From JAPLDP01 sp964628285 (GTDB taxonomy: Bacteria > Bacteroidota > Bacteroidia > Bacteroidales > JAGONC01), in contig CAZVNP010000002.1 of NCBI GenBank assembly GCA_964628285.1, positions 1 through 64,000 of the forward strand: DNA of 64,000 nt, given 5' to 3'. The position numbers and the translations under genes are program-made. The notes under the pieces are model-generated. The model worked only from the letters and a program-made list of their open reading frames with translations, did no database searches and was not told the DNA's origin. Shown here piece after piece: positions 35,258 to 44,454 of this stretch; position 1 is the stretch's first letter, and the number at the start of each line of letters is the position of its first letter.

Positions 35258-37975
35258 ATGCAGGATGATCTTTTTTCGAACACTGAACAACAAACCCTTG
35301 AGGATGTTATAAAGAAGGATCTATACGGGGAAATGAAAAAGAAAAGAATAAAACCGGTCATTAAAAACGAGTCGGACATATTTTCGACAGGGGGTGTTTT
35401 GTCGCCGATTTCCGATACCAGGGCCGTTACGGAGCCCGAGATGAAGAGCTATTCCTTTGAAGAGGTTCTGGAGGCGTCGACGGCTTACTTCAGGGGTGAC
35501 AGCCTGGCGGCCAATGTCTGGATCAACAAGTACGCCCTGAAGAACAGCGAGGGTAAGATCTTCGAACCGACGCCCGACGACATGCACCGTCGTCTCGCCA
35601 GGGAGATAGCACGCATCGAGCGCCATTACCCCGATCCGCTGAGCGAGGAGGCCATCTATCAGCTTTTAAAGGACTTTAAATACATCGTCCCGCAGGGGAG
35701 CCCCATGGCCGGCATCGGCAATCCATTCCAGATCTCGTCGCTGTCGAATTGCTTTGTCATAGGTAATGAAGGAGCTTCCGATTCCTATGGCGGTATCCTC
35801 AAAATCGACCAGGAGCAGGTGCAGTTGATGAAACGCCGCGGCGGTGTGGGCCATGACCTGTCGCATATCAGACCCGTCGGCAGCCCTGTCAAGAACAGCG
35901 CGTTGACATCCACCGGCATCGTTCCCTTCATGGAACGTTATTCCAATTCCACCCGCGAAGTGGCACAGGATGGACGCCGCGGCGCCCTGATGATGTCGAT
36001 ATCCATCAAGCACCCTGACGCGGAGAAATTCATCGATGCCAAACTGGAACAGGGCAGGATCACCGGCGCCAACATCTCGGTGAAGATCGACGATGAGTTC
36101 ATGAGAGCCGTTATTGACGGCCGGCCCTATGTCCAGCAGTTCCCTATCGACGCGGAAAAACCCATGGTGAGAAAAGAAATCGACGCCAGGACCCTGTGGA
36201 AGAAAATCATTCACAATGCCTGGCAGTCGGCCGAACCCGGCATTCTTTTCTGGGACACCGTGATTCATGAGTCTATCCCGGATTGTTATGCCGATCTTGG
36301 TTTCAGGACCGTCTCCACCAATCCCTGCGGTGAGATACCCTTATGTCCTTATGACAGTTGCCGTCTTCTGGCCATCAACCTTTACAGTTACGTAGACCAT
36401 CCTTTCACCGCTCATGCCAGCTTTAACTCCGAGCTGTTCTCCACGCATGCCCGTTATGCCCAGCGCATCATGGATGACATTGTCGACCTCGAAGCCGAAC
36501 ACATCGATCATATCCTGGCCAAGATCGATGCCGATCCGGAAGATGAAGAGGTTAAACGCATCGAGCGCAAGCTGTGGGAGAACATACGTCACAAGACGCT
36601 GATGGGACGCCGCACGGGCATAGGCATCACCGCCGAGGGTGACATGCTCGCCGCCCTGGGGTGCCGTTATGGTTCCGAATCGGCCATTAACTTCTCGGTG
36701 GAAGTGCATGAACTGATGGCCCTCGAAGTTTACGCTTCCTCCGTGGAGCTGGCCCGGCAACGGGGTGCTTTCCCCATCTTTGACATGGAAAGGGAAAAAA
36801 ATAACCCCTTCATAACCCGCCTGCGCAAGGCCGCTCCCAAAATGTTCGAAGACATGGCCAAATATGGCCGCCGTAACCTCTCCATGCTCACCATCGCGCC
36901 GACAGGCAGCGTCAGCATATGCACGCAGACCACCTCGGGCATCGAACCGGTATTTTTGGTCAGCTATAAACGCAGGCGTAAAGTCAACCCCAACGATCAG
37001 AAGGTGAGGGTTGATTACGTTGATGACGTGGGCGATTCATGGGAAGAATACAATGTCCTGCACCACAAATTCGTCACCTGGCTAAAAATAAACGGTTACA
37101 ACCCCGACACCGTCGTCAGGATGAAAGATGACGAGTTGAATGCGATTATTGCCAAATCGCCTTATTACAAAGCCACCGCCAACGACGTTGACTGGGTGAG
37201 CAAGGTCAAGATGCAGGGAGCGATACAAAAATGGGTCGATCATTCGATCAGTGTGACGGTGAATGTGCCCAGGGATATCACCGAGGAGCTGGTCAGTGAG
37301 ATTTATAAAACGGCCTGGGAGAGCGGTTGCAAGGGCATGACCATTTACCGTGAAGGATCACGTGCCGGCGTCCTTGTCAGCAACAGGGACGTCTCCGGCG
37401 ACGACGAGAGTGACTTCCATGAGACCAAGGCACCACCGCGTCCCGACAGGCTGGAGGCCGAGGTAGTCCGGTTCCAGAACTATTATGAAAAATGGGTCGC
37501 CGTCGTCGGGTTATACAAAGGCCGTCCCTATGAGATCTTTACAGGCAAAGCCGAGGGTTTCTTCCTGCCCAACTGGGTGGAAAAGGGCTGTGTGATACGC
37601 GTCAAAAAAGAGAACCAGAAAAGCGCCCGCTATGACTTCCAGTTCGAAGATAAAGATGGCTATAAAATAACCATGGAGGGTCTCTCACGGCAATTCGATC
37701 CCATATACTGGAACTATGCACGCCTGATCTCGGGCATCCTGCGCCACGGCATGCCCCTGCCTTACGTCGTCGACCTGATCTCCAACCTCGTCTTCGAGAG
37801 CGACTCCATCAACACCTGGAAAAACGGCGTGGTGAGGACATTAAAGAAGTTCATCCCCGACGGTACCGTGGCCGTGAAAGAACGCCAGTGCCCCGAATGC
37901 GGTGAGGAAGACGCCCTGATATACAAGGAAGGATGCCTCGTCTGTAAGACCTGCGGTTACTCCAAGTGTGAATGA
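35258..37975 (+). CDS. nrdJ: Adenosylcobalamin-dependent (class II) ribonucleotide reductase
   Basis: A 905-residue class II RNR. It has the NrdJ catalytic core (FQISSLSNCFVIGNE; STNPCGEIPLCPYDSC near residue 355; LTIAPTGSVSICTQTTSGIE) with the active-site cysteines, and a C-terminal domain ending in a zinc-ribbon-like CPECG/CKTCGYSKC (residues about 877-903). It reduces ribonucleotides to deoxyribonucleotides using a radical generated from adenosylcobalamin, independently of oxygen. The cell therefore needs B12. No class I or III reductase is in the window. The size fits long vitamin-B12-dependent RNRs. Confidence 0.95.
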   Translation: MQDDLFSNTEQQTLEDVIKKDLYGEMKKKRIKPVIKNESDIFSTGGVLSPISDTRAVTEPEMKSYSFEEVLEASTAYFRGDSLAANVWINKYALKNSEGKIFEPTPDDMHRRLAREIARIERHYPDPLSEEAIYQLLKDFKYIVPQGSPMAGIGNPFQISSLSNCFVIGNEGASDSYGGILKIDQEQVQLMKRRGGVGHDLSHIRPVGSPVKNSALTSTGIVPFMERYSNSTREVAQDGRRGALMMSISIKHPDAEKFIDAKLEQGRITGANISVKIDDEFMRAVIDGRPYVQQFPIDAEKPMVRKEIDARTLWKKIIHNAWQSAEPGILFWDTVIHESIPDCYADLGFRTVSTNPCGEIPLCPYDSCRLLAINLYSYVDHPFTAHASFNSELFSTHARYAQRIMDDIVDLEAEHIDHILAKIDADPEDEEVKRIERKLWENIRHKTLMGRRTGIGITAEGDMLAALGCRYGSESAINFSVEVHELMALEVYASSVELARQRGAFPIFDMEREKNNPFITRLRKAAPKMFEDMAKYGRRNLSMLTIAPTGSVSICTQTTSGIEPVFLVSYKRRRKVNPNDQKVRVDYVDDVGDSWEEYNVLHHKFVTWLKINGYNPDTVVRMKDDELNAIIAKSPYYKATANDVDWVSKVKMQGAIQKWVDHSISVTVNVPRDITEELVSEIYKTAWESGCKGMTIYREGSRAGVLVSNRDVSGDDESDFHETKAPPRPDRLEAEVVRFQNYYEKWVAVVGLYKGRPYEIFTGKAEGFFLPNWVEKGCVIRVKKENQKSARYDFQFEDKDGYKITMEGLSRQFDPIYWNYARLISGILRHGMPLPYVVDLISNLVFESDSINTWKNGVVRTLKKFIPDGTVAVKERQCPECGEEDALIYKEGCLVCKTCGYSKCE

Positions 37976-37995
37976 TCCCTGTCGCCGTCGCGCTG

Positions 37996-38394
37996 TCAGA
38001 AATGTAATTTGTGATAATCAAAGGTCTGACTGTCACGGAACTCCTGCACTTTCCTGGCGATTAAAATGAAAATCGTCAGGTTCCTGCTCCGTAAAAAGTC
38101 AATAGCTTCCTTCTTGTTATTGCACGCATCGGCAATCACGGCCAGCAACTCATAATTGTGTTTGAGCAACCATTCATAGGCCTCCTTTTTGTTATCGATG
38201 GCGCTATCGAGAGCGGCGAAGTGGGGATAGCCGTTATCCATCAGCCATTTGAAAGCCTCCTCGCTGCCATGGATCGATCCCGTCAACGCCGCCAGCTCAG
38301 GATAACCGTTGTGTAAAAGCCAGTTGAAGATTTTTTCATTGCCGCCGATGGCTTCTCCAAAGGCGATCAATATTTTGGAAGGGTAGTTAAGCAT
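37996..38394 (-). CDS. Small 25-residue-repeat protein
   Basis: A 132-residue protein without signal peptide. Three near-identical 25-residue units (W-L/L-x-x-N-Y motif, then LAA and a terminal EEA/KEA) occupy residues about 18-92, starting FNWLLHNGYPELAAL, FKWLMDNGYPHFAAL and YEWLLKHNYELLAVI. They look like short helix-turn-helix solenoid repeats, ankyrin- or SEL1-like in feel but matching neither consensus. The function is unknown. Convergent with nrdJ. The -7 box is only 4 bases from the ATG, so the mRNA is probably leaderless. Confidence 0.7.
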   Translation of the reverse strand: MLNYPSKILIAFGEAIGGNEKIFNWLLHNGYPELAALTGSIHGSEEAFKWLMDNGYPHFAALDSAIDNKKEAYEWLLKHNYELLAVIADACNNKKEAIDFLRSRNLTIFILIARKVQEFRDSQTFDYHKLHF

Positions 38395-38398
38395 GCGG

Positions 38399-38406
38399 CA
38401 AAGATA
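38399..38406 (-). promoter_or_regulatory. -7 element adjoining the repeat-protein start
   Basis: TATCTTTG on the minus strand, ending 4 bases before ATG 38394. Confidence 0.5.
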
Positions 38407-38485
38407 CGATATAATTTGCAGTCACTGACCCGGATAGCCAAAATATCCTCTTCTCCTGCCAACACCTGCTCAAAAACGAAGCCGG

Positions 38486-39259
38486 TCATTTATATACTTT
38501 TACAGGTATACCCAATGCTTCAACCTTGGCGGCTATGGCCTGCAGGTTGTACAACGGCACCTTCACCAGAGTGTCGACGGGCGGCAGGCGGTCGATAGTA
38601 TAAATCATCACCAGCGCCGGCCGTATGTCGCCGATACGCTTCAGCCAGGCTGCGATCTCCCGGGGCACCGTATTATCCACTACCACCCCGCGATACTCAC
38701 CGCGGACGAATAACGACTGAATAATGACATTCCCCGAGAACGACTTCAGTCCGGCCGTGATTTTATCCAATGTGACAGCCCCTGCGGGTCTGTTCATGAA
38801 ACGGAACATCTCTTCGGTGCCGCAATCCAGTTTGAGCACGTTGTTCTCGACCTTTTCCATGGCCATTTTGATCGCCGGTTTATGTATCATGGAGGCGTTG
38901 GAGAGAATGGTCACACTGGCTGCGGGGAAGTAACGGTCCCTGATGGCGAGGGTGTCATCGACGATGCCGGGGAAGTCGGGATGGACAGTCGGCTCACCGT
39001 TGCCGGCGAAGGTCAGATTCTCAGGCTGCAGACCTTGACGCTGCAGTTCAGCGCAGCGCTCATCCAAAGCCGTCCTGATGTCATCACGCGAAAATAAATG
39101 CATTTTCCCGTGCCTCACATTGGTCCAGCCACATTCACAATAAAGACAGTTGAAATTGCAATATTTAAAACCGAACGGCAAAAGATTGATCCCGAGTGAA
39201 ACACCAAAGCGCCGGCTCCTCACCGGCCCGAAAACGATATCTTTAAATAAGATGGACAT
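38486..39259 (-). CDS. Radical SAM protein
   Basis: A 257-residue radical SAM enzyme. The [4Fe-4S]-binding CxxxCxxC is Cys34, Cys38, Cys41 in KYCNFNCLYCECG. The SAM-binding GNGEPT motif is in TFAGNGEPTVHPDFPG. The N-terminus (VFGPVRSRRFGVSLGINLLP) is typical of a conserved group of short radical SAM proteins whose reaction is not established. There is no SPASM or auxiliary cluster motif. It stands alone, divergent from the prenyl synthase. Confidence 0.88.
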   Translation of the reverse strand: MSILFKDIVFGPVRSRRFGVSLGINLLPFGFKYCNFNCLYCECGWTNVRHGKMHLFSRDDIRTALDERCAELQRQGLQPENLTFAGNGEPTVHPDFPGIVDDTLAIRDRYFPAASVTILSNASMIHKPAIKMAMEKVENNVLKLDCGTEEMFRFMNRPAGAVTLDKITAGLKSFSGNVIIQSLFVRGEYRGVVVDNTVPREIAAWLKRIGDIRPALVMIYTIDRLPPVDTLVKVPLYNLQAIAAKVEALGIPVKVYK

Positions 39260-39328
39260 CCAATGATATCATAAAATAAAATGACATGCAAAGATGCTAA
39301 AAAATAAAGGCCTATAAGAGGTTTTTTG

Positions 39329-39336
39329 TACTTTTG
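39329..39336 (+). promoter_or_regulatory. -7 element of the polyprenyl synthase gene
   Basis: TACTTTTG, 16 bases before ATG 39353. Confidence 0.5.
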
Positions 39337-39352
39337 AGCAGAAATCCACGTC

Positions 39353-40327
39353 ATGGCTGCCATCGACGATATCAGGGAACCCATCAAAGACCATCTGAAA
39401 GCCTTTGAAAAAACCTTCAGATCTTCGCTGAAAAGTTCCGTGCCCCTCCTCGACATCATCACGCATTATATCCTGCGCCGCAAGGGCAAGCAAATGCGGC
39501 CCATGTTTGTTCTTCTGACGTCGGAGTTATGCGGTGGTATCAACGAATCGGCGTACCGCGCCGCCTCCCTTATCGAGCTTCTGCATACGGCTACGCTGGT
39601 GCATGATGATGTGGTGGATAATTCGGACATCCGCCGCGGACTGTTTTCTGTCAATGCCTTATGGAAAAATAAAATAGCCGTTCTGGTGGGCGATTATCTC
39701 CTGTCGAAGGGGTTGCTCATCGCTCTGGATCATGGGGAGTACACTTTGCTGAAGATCGTCTCGGATGCCACCCGTGACATGAGCGAGGGCGAGCTGCTGC
39801 AGATCGAGAAGGCCCGCAAGCTGGATATCACCGAAGAGATCTATTTCGAGATCGTAAGAAAAAAGACCGCCTCGCTCATCGCGGCCTGTTGTGCCACGGG
39901 GGCCGCCGCGGCCCACGCCGCCGGCGATACAGTCGAGGCCATGCGCCGCTTCGGCCAGAATGTCGGTATAGCCTTCCAGATAAAAGACGACCTGTTCGAT
40001 TTCGACGTCAGAAACCTCACCGGCAAACCAAACGGACTGGATATCAGGGAAAAAAAGTTGACTTTACCCCTCATACACATGCTTAAAGAAAAGGACCTCC
40101 CTGAGAAACGCCGTATCATTAACACCATCCGGCACCACCGTAACGATCCCCAAAAGCTCCATGAGCTCATCGAAGAGGTCAACCACAGCGGAGGCATTGC
40201 CTATGCTCATGGCATCATGATGGATTACCGCGGGAAAGCGTTTGCAATCCTGAGAACTTTTCCTGACAGCGCCGCCCGCCGGTCGCTGGAAGGACTGGTC
40301 AATTATACCATTGAACGACGGTCATGA
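39353..40327 (+). CDS. ispB: Trans-polyprenyl diphosphate synthase (IspB-like)
   Basis: A 324-residue all-helical prenyl synthase with both aspartate-rich motifs: LVHDDVVDNSDIRRG (first, near residue 85) and FQIKDDLFDF (second, near residue 214). Residues around GKQMRPMFVLLTSELCGG also match. It condenses IPP units to a long-chain all-trans diphosphate, most likely the side chain of menaquinone. Exact chain length cannot be read. A barrel-protein gene follows 51 bases later on the same strand. Confidence 0.92.
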   Translation: MAAIDDIREPIKDHLKAFEKTFRSSLKSSVPLLDIITHYILRRKGKQMRPMFVLLTSELCGGINESAYRAASLIELLHTATLVHDDVVDNSDIRRGLFSVNALWKNKIAVLVGDYLLSKGLLIALDHGEYTLLKIVSDATRDMSEGELLQIEKARKLDITEEIYFEIVRKKTASLIAACCATGAAAAHAAGDTVEAMRRFGQNVGIAFQIKDDLFDFDVRNLTGKPNGLDIREKKLTLPLIHMLKEKDLPEKRRIINTIRHHRNDPQKLHELIEEVNHSGGIAYAHGIMMDYRGKAFAILRTFPDSAARRSLEGLVNYTIERRS

Positions 40328-40378
40328 CGGCCTGTATCCTCTGACACCTTATGAGACAATAAATCCTGAAGCCACGCC

Positions 40379-40984
40379 ATGAGATACTTTTTAACAATCG
40401 CCGTCCTGGTCTTTTTCAGCCTCCTGTCCACCGCCCAGGAGTTTAACGGCGGATTGCTTGGCGGTCTCAGCACCAGCGAGATCTCAGGCGATTTTATCAC
40501 CGGGCCCAGCAAGGCAGGTCTGTACCTGGGTATTTTCACCAACCTGTATATGTCAAAAAAATCCTCCCTTGAGCTTGAGCTCAACTATGTCCAGAAAGGC
40601 AGCCGTAAGAATCCCGACTCGGCGGATGTCACCGAATATCTGCTCCGGCTGCATTATATGGAGATGCACATGCTTTACAAATTTGATCTGAAGAAGTTCA
40701 CCTTTGAGGCCGGTCCTTCATTGGGTTATCTGATGCATTCGTATGAAGAAGCCGATTACTTTGTCCTTGACGAACCCTTCAATCCACTGGATTTCAGTGT
40801 CGGCATAGGTATGTACTATGCCATCACAACCAATTTAAAAGTCAATGTCCGTTACTCCAACACCCTCTTCTTTCCTGTCAGGGACAGGCCGTCGGGCGAC
40901 ACCTATTTTCTCAGAAAAGGCCAGTATAACGAGGTGCTCAGTCTGGTCCTGCATTACACCTTCTTTCATGGCAAACAACGGTGA
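40379..40984 (+). CDS. PorT-like outer-membrane beta-barrel protein
   Basis: A 201-residue protein with a signal peptide (MRYFLTIAVLVFFSLLSTAQ) and strand pattern of the PorT/OmpW-like barrel group (GGLLGGLSTSEISGD, LELELNYVQKGSRK, VNVRYSNTLFFPV). PorT itself belongs to the type IX secretion apparatus, but short barrels of this kind are common in Bacteroidota, so T9SS membership is not claimed. Confidence 0.72.
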   Translation: MRYFLTIAVLVFFSLLSTAQEFNGGLLGGLSTSEISGDFITGPSKAGLYLGIFTNLYMSKKSSLELELNYVQKGSRKNPDSADVTEYLLRLHYMEMHMLYKFDLKKFTFEAGPSLGYLMHSYEEADYFVLDEPFNPLDFSVGIGMYYAITTNLKVNVRYSNTLFFPVRDRPSGDTYFLRKGQYNEVLSLVLHYTFFHGKQR

Positions 40985-41030
40985 CGGTCTGATGACAGAC
41001 AGGTAGCACCATAATGAGGTCCATGAGGGT

Positions 41031-41966
41031 TTATATTATGGCCTGGTCCTTCAGGAAAGCGATGTTTCTTTTCAGTCTCTCAAAGCCGGTCCTGTCAACG
41101 GCCGAATGAGCGAACAAAGACTTAAAGCCGTCCTGCGACAGCGACTCCCATTTTTCCCTTGTCATGTTGAAAAGATCGCCGGCGGGTTCGAGCCCGGCTT
41201 CACGATGAGGTACCGCGAACCTGTTCCAGGGGCAGACATCCTGGCATATGTCGCATCCGAAGATCCATCCCCTGAAATGTTCCCGCAGCGCCGGCGGGAG
41301 ATCCTGACGGTTCGCTATGGTATGGTAGGCGATGCATTTTCCGGCGTTGATGACATAGGGTCTGACGACGGCGCCGGTGGGGCAGGCGGAAAGACAGGCT
41401 GTGCAGCTGCCGCAATGATCTCTTTCAGGCACATCGTAGGTCAGCTCACGGTCGATGATGATCTCACCGATAAAGAAAAAAGAGCCCCGGTGACGGTTGA
41501 TCAGGCAGCCATTCTTCCCTATCCATCCCAGGCCGGCCTGCTGCGCCAGGTATTTCTCGAGAACGGGTGCACTGTCGGTAAAGGCCCTGGCATTAATGGG
41601 ACCGGCTTCCTGTTGGATGATTCCTATCAGTTTCTGCAGCCTGCTCTTCACCACCGTATGGTAATCCAAGCCGTAAGCATATTTAGCGATCTTATAATGA
41701 TCCGTGTTCTTCTGTTTACGGGCAGGATAGTAATTAAACAACACGGAAATGACGGATCTGGCATTCTCGACGATTAGTGACGGGTTCAATCTCACATCCA
41801 TATTGTTTTGCATGTAAAGCATGGAGGCATTCATGCCCCGCCGCACCCATTCCCTAAGATGCGGGGCGGCGCCGTCGAGGGGTACGGCGGGCGACACGCC
41901 GCAGGCCGTGAAACCCAGCCTGGCGGCCTGTGACCGGATAAATGCCGTGAGATCTTTATTCATCAA
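41031..41966 (-). CDS. queG: Epoxyqueuosine reductase
   Basis: A 311-residue QueG: an N-terminal cobalamin-binding domain (RLGFTACGVSPAVP) and a C-terminal ferredoxin-like domain with CGSCTACLSACPTG and CDICQDVCPW, which bind two [4Fe-4S] clusters. It reduces epoxyqueuosine to queuosine in tRNA and requires B12, consistent with the class II RNR nearby. The start overlaps the ruvB end by 11 bases (the second Met is 41963), so the two are co-translated. Confidence 0.94.
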   Translation of the reverse strand: MMNKDLTAFIRSQAARLGFTACGVSPAVPLDGAAPHLREWVRRGMNASMLYMQNNMDVRLNPSLIVENARSVISVLFNYYPARKQKNTDHYKIAKYAYGLDYHTVVKSRLQKLIGIIQQEAGPINARAFTDSAPVLEKYLAQQAGLGWIGKNGCLINRHRGSFFFIGEIIIDRELTYDVPERDHCGSCTACLSACPTGAVVRPYVINAGKCIAYHTIANRQDLPPALREHFRGWIFGCDICQDVCPWNRFAVPHREAGLEPAGDLFNMTREKWESLSQDGFKSLFAHSAVDRTGFERLKRNIAFLKDQAII

Positions 41967-42984
41967 AAAGCAGGTGTTGCCCCGGCGACAGTTTTCTGCC
42001 GAGGTGCATGTAAGCCCGCGGTGTGACCTGGCGCCCCCGGGGCGTGCGCAGGATATACCCTTCCTGAATCAGAAAGGGCTCATACACCTCCTCGATGGTG
42101 CCGCCGTCTTCGCCCACAGCAGTGGAGATAGTGGAAATACCAACCGGTCCTCCGTTAAATTTTTCGATGATGGTCGTCAGGATCTTGTTGTCCATCTCAT
42201 CCAGTCCGTTCTTGTCGACATTTAAAGCTTTGAGTGCATATTTCGATATGGCCAGATCGATGGACCCATCACCTTTTATTTGGGCGAAGTCTCTTACGCG
42301 TCGCAGCAACAGGTTGGCTATGCGCGGCGTGCCGCGGCTGCGGCGGGCTATCTCCGACGCCGCCTCGGCCGTGATACGGATGTTCATGATATGTGCCGAC
42401 CGGCCGATGATGCCTTCCAGGGTCATTGCATCATAGTAAGATAACCTGGAATTGATGCCGAAACGCGATCGCAGGGGAGCGGTGAGCAACCCTGAACGGG
42501 TGGTGGCGCCTATCAGCGTGAAAGGGTTGAGTTTCAACTGTATGCTGCGGGCATTGGGGCCCGTCTCGATGATGATATCGATCTTGTAATCCTCCATGGC
42601 CGAATAGAGGTATTCTTCCACCAGCGGACTCAGCCGGTGTATCTCGTCAATGAAGAGAACGTCGTTCCTCCCCAGGTTGGTCAGGAGACCGGCCAGATCA
42701 CCCGGCTTGTCGACCACCGGACCGGAAGAGACCCTGATCTTAACACCCAGCTCATTGGCGATGATATAGGCCAGGGTGGTCTTACCCAGACCCGGGGGGC
42801 CATGCAACAGGACATGATCGAGGGCCTCACCCCTCTGCCTGGCGGCAGCGACGAACACCTTCAGGTTCTCTACGACACTTTGCTGGCCTGCAAAACTTAT
42901 AAAATCAGGAGGCCGGAGCACTTTCTCATACTCCCGCTCAGCCTGGCTCAGAAATTTCCCGCTGGCATCCAGATTTTCATTCAT
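41956..42984 (-). CDS. ruvB: Holliday junction branch-migration helicase RuvB
   Basis: A 342-residue AAA+ ATPase. Walker A is LLHGPPGLGKTTLA (residues 59-72), Walker B is LFIDEIHRL (110-118), sensor I is GATTRSGLL, and GTPRIANLLLRRVRD is the arginine-finger/sensor II region; the C-terminal winged helix binds DNA. It drives RuvAB branch migration in recombinational repair. It is followed by queG with an 11-base overlap. The promoter has a -7 box at 43038-43045. Confidence 0.97.
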   Translation of the reverse strand: MNENLDASGKFLSQAEREYEKVLRPPDFISFAGQQSVVENLKVFVAAARQRGEALDHVLLHGPPGLGKTTLAYIIANELGVKIRVSSGPVVDKPGDLAGLLTNLGRNDVLFIDEIHRLSPLVEEYLYSAMEDYKIDIIIETGPNARSIQLKLNPFTLIGATTRSGLLTAPLRSRFGINSRLSYYDAMTLEGIIGRSAHIMNIRITAEAASEIARRSRGTPRIANLLLRRVRDFAQIKGDGSIDLAISKYALKALNVDKNGLDEMDNKILTTIIEKFNGGPVGISTISTAVGEDGGTIEEVYEPFLIQEGYILRTPRGRQVTPRAYMHLGRKLSPGQHLLFDE

Positions 42985-43037
42985 ATAACCCTGTGCGATA
43001 TAATAACGAACCTCTCTGACAGGACTATCACAACAAA

Positions 43038-43045
43038 CAAAAGTA
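43038..43045 (-). promoter_or_regulatory. -7 element of ruvB-queG
   Basis: TACTTTTG on the minus strand, 53 bases before the ruvB ATG. Confidence 0.45.
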
Positions 43046-43160
43046 ATACTTTAAAAAATTTATGCAACCGTCACCTGAAATTTAAGCTTTTATTTAATTC
43101 GTATGTAACGGAAAAGAATTAAATTCGCCCTGTCATGGTGTACCATAAAACACAATCACA

Positions 43161-44006
43161 ATGAAACAGATTATCGTCGGGATCGATTTTTCCAAGACAT
43201 CGATTCATGCGCTTCTGTATGCCATTTCCCATGCCAACAAGACCTCTGCCGATGTGATGATGATCTGGGTGGATGCCCAGACCAGCGCGGAGACGGTCTT
43301 TTCCGACACCGGCGTTGAATTAAAGGAGGAGGCCAACAGAAACTTTGAAGAGATCATGGACACTTACAAAGGCATGATGGAGAAAGGCGAGCTCACTTAC
43401 AAGCTCAGAAAAGGCAAAGTCTATAATGAAATAGCCATGTTGGCCCGGCAAATCAACGCCGATCTGGTCATCACGGGCACCCATGGCCTGACCGGCTTCG
43501 AAGAATACTGGATCGGCAGCAATGCCAACCGCATCGTTATCAATGCGCCCTGTCCGGTCATCACCATCAGGAATCAGTTTGCCTTCACAAAGGGTATCAA
43601 CAACATTGTCATCCCCATTGACCACACCAAGAACACACGGCAGAAAGTGCCTTTTGCGGCTGAAATAGCCAAAGACTGGCATGCTACGGTGCATCTGCTG
43701 GCACTTTACTCCACCGAGCTCAAATCACTGCGTGCGTTGGTTGATAACTCGGCTGCTGAAGTGAAGCAATACCTCGATGAAAACGGGATAGCATGTGTCA
43801 GTGAATCCCTGTCGGCCGAGAATGTGACCCTTTCCACCATTGAATATGCTGAAAAAATAAAGGCCGAGCTCATCGCCATCATGACCGAGCAGGAGACCAC
43901 CACCTCTAACATCCTGCTGGGAGCCTATGCGCAGCAGATGGTCAATTATTCCACTGTGCCCGTGCTGAGTGTGCATCCAAAAGAAATTTATATCTCAAAA
44001 ACCTAA
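43161..44006 (+). CDS. Universal stress protein with two USP domains
   Basis: A 281-residue protein with two tandem USP domains. The first begins QIIVGIDFSKTSIHALLYAI and has the ATP-binding motif ITGTHGLTGFEEYWIGSNA; the second (residues about 148-281) lacks a clear G-2x-G-9x-G motif. The gene is closely similar to the USP at 44455-45303; both share GFEEYWIGSNA/GFEEFWIGSNA and AYAQQMVN motifs, showing a recent or maintained duplication. It likely has a role in stress resilience. Confidence 0.88.
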   Translation: MKQIIVGIDFSKTSIHALLYAISHANKTSADVMMIWVDAQTSAETVFSDTGVELKEEANRNFEEIMDTYKGMMEKGELTYKLRKGKVYNEIAMLARQINADLVITGTHGLTGFEEYWIGSNANRIVINAPCPVITIRNQFAFTKGINNIVIPIDHTKNTRQKVPFAAEIAKDWHATVHLLALYSTELKSLRALVDNSAAEVKQYLDENGIACVSESLSAENVTLSTIEYAEKIKAELIAIMTEQETTTSNILLGAYAQQMVNYSTVPVLSVHPKEIYISKT

Positions 44007-44011
44007 CGGTA

Positions 44012-44440
44012 TTGCCCATGCGACGGTTATTGCCGGTCATCATATCACTGTTAAGCCTGTCGCCGGTTTTAAGTGGCGGTCAGATTGCCTATCCCCGGGA
44101 TCAATCCATCCAGATCATTGAGGATCCCAGGATCGACAGCCTCGTTAAGCGTTACGCCTATTACAATGAAAGCACGCCGGCCATTGAGGGTTATCGCATC
44201 CAGATCTTCTTCGATGCCGGTCATACCTCCATGCAAAACGCTTACAAGGTGATGGAGATATTTGAAGCCAGGTACCCCGGTGAACATGCTTACATCTCAT
44301 TCAGGGAACCTTACTACAGGATCCGCGTGGGAGATTTCAGGACGAGGATAGAAGCGGAAGGGTTCAGGCAGAAGATCATGCCGGAATATCCCAATGCGTT
44401 CATCATAAAGGATAATATCAACCCACCGCCTGTCCCGTAA
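44012..44440 (+). CDS. SPOR-domain exported protein
   Basis: A 142-residue protein with a signal peptide (LLPVIISLLSLSPVLSGG) and one SPOR domain at residues 60-135 (GYRIQIFFDAGHTSMQNAYK, PYYRIRVGDFRTRIEAEGF). SPOR domains bind denuded peptidoglycan at division sites. It follows the first USP by 5 bases and is convergent with the second. Start 44012, or 44018 at the second Met. Confidence 0.78.
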   Translation: MPMRRLLPVIISLLSLSPVLSGGQIAYPRDQSIQIIEDPRIDSLVKRYAYYNESTPAIEGYRIQIFFDAGHTSMQNAYKVMEIFEARYPGEHAYISFREPYYRIRVGDFRTRIEAEGFRQKIMPEYPNAFIIKDNINPPPVP

Positions 44441-44454
44441 ATACCCGTCAGGGT

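Noticed and set aside
40379..40984. Calling this barrel protein PorT of the T9SS
   Set aside because: Length and strands are similar, but no specific motif or neighbouring T9SS gene supports it.
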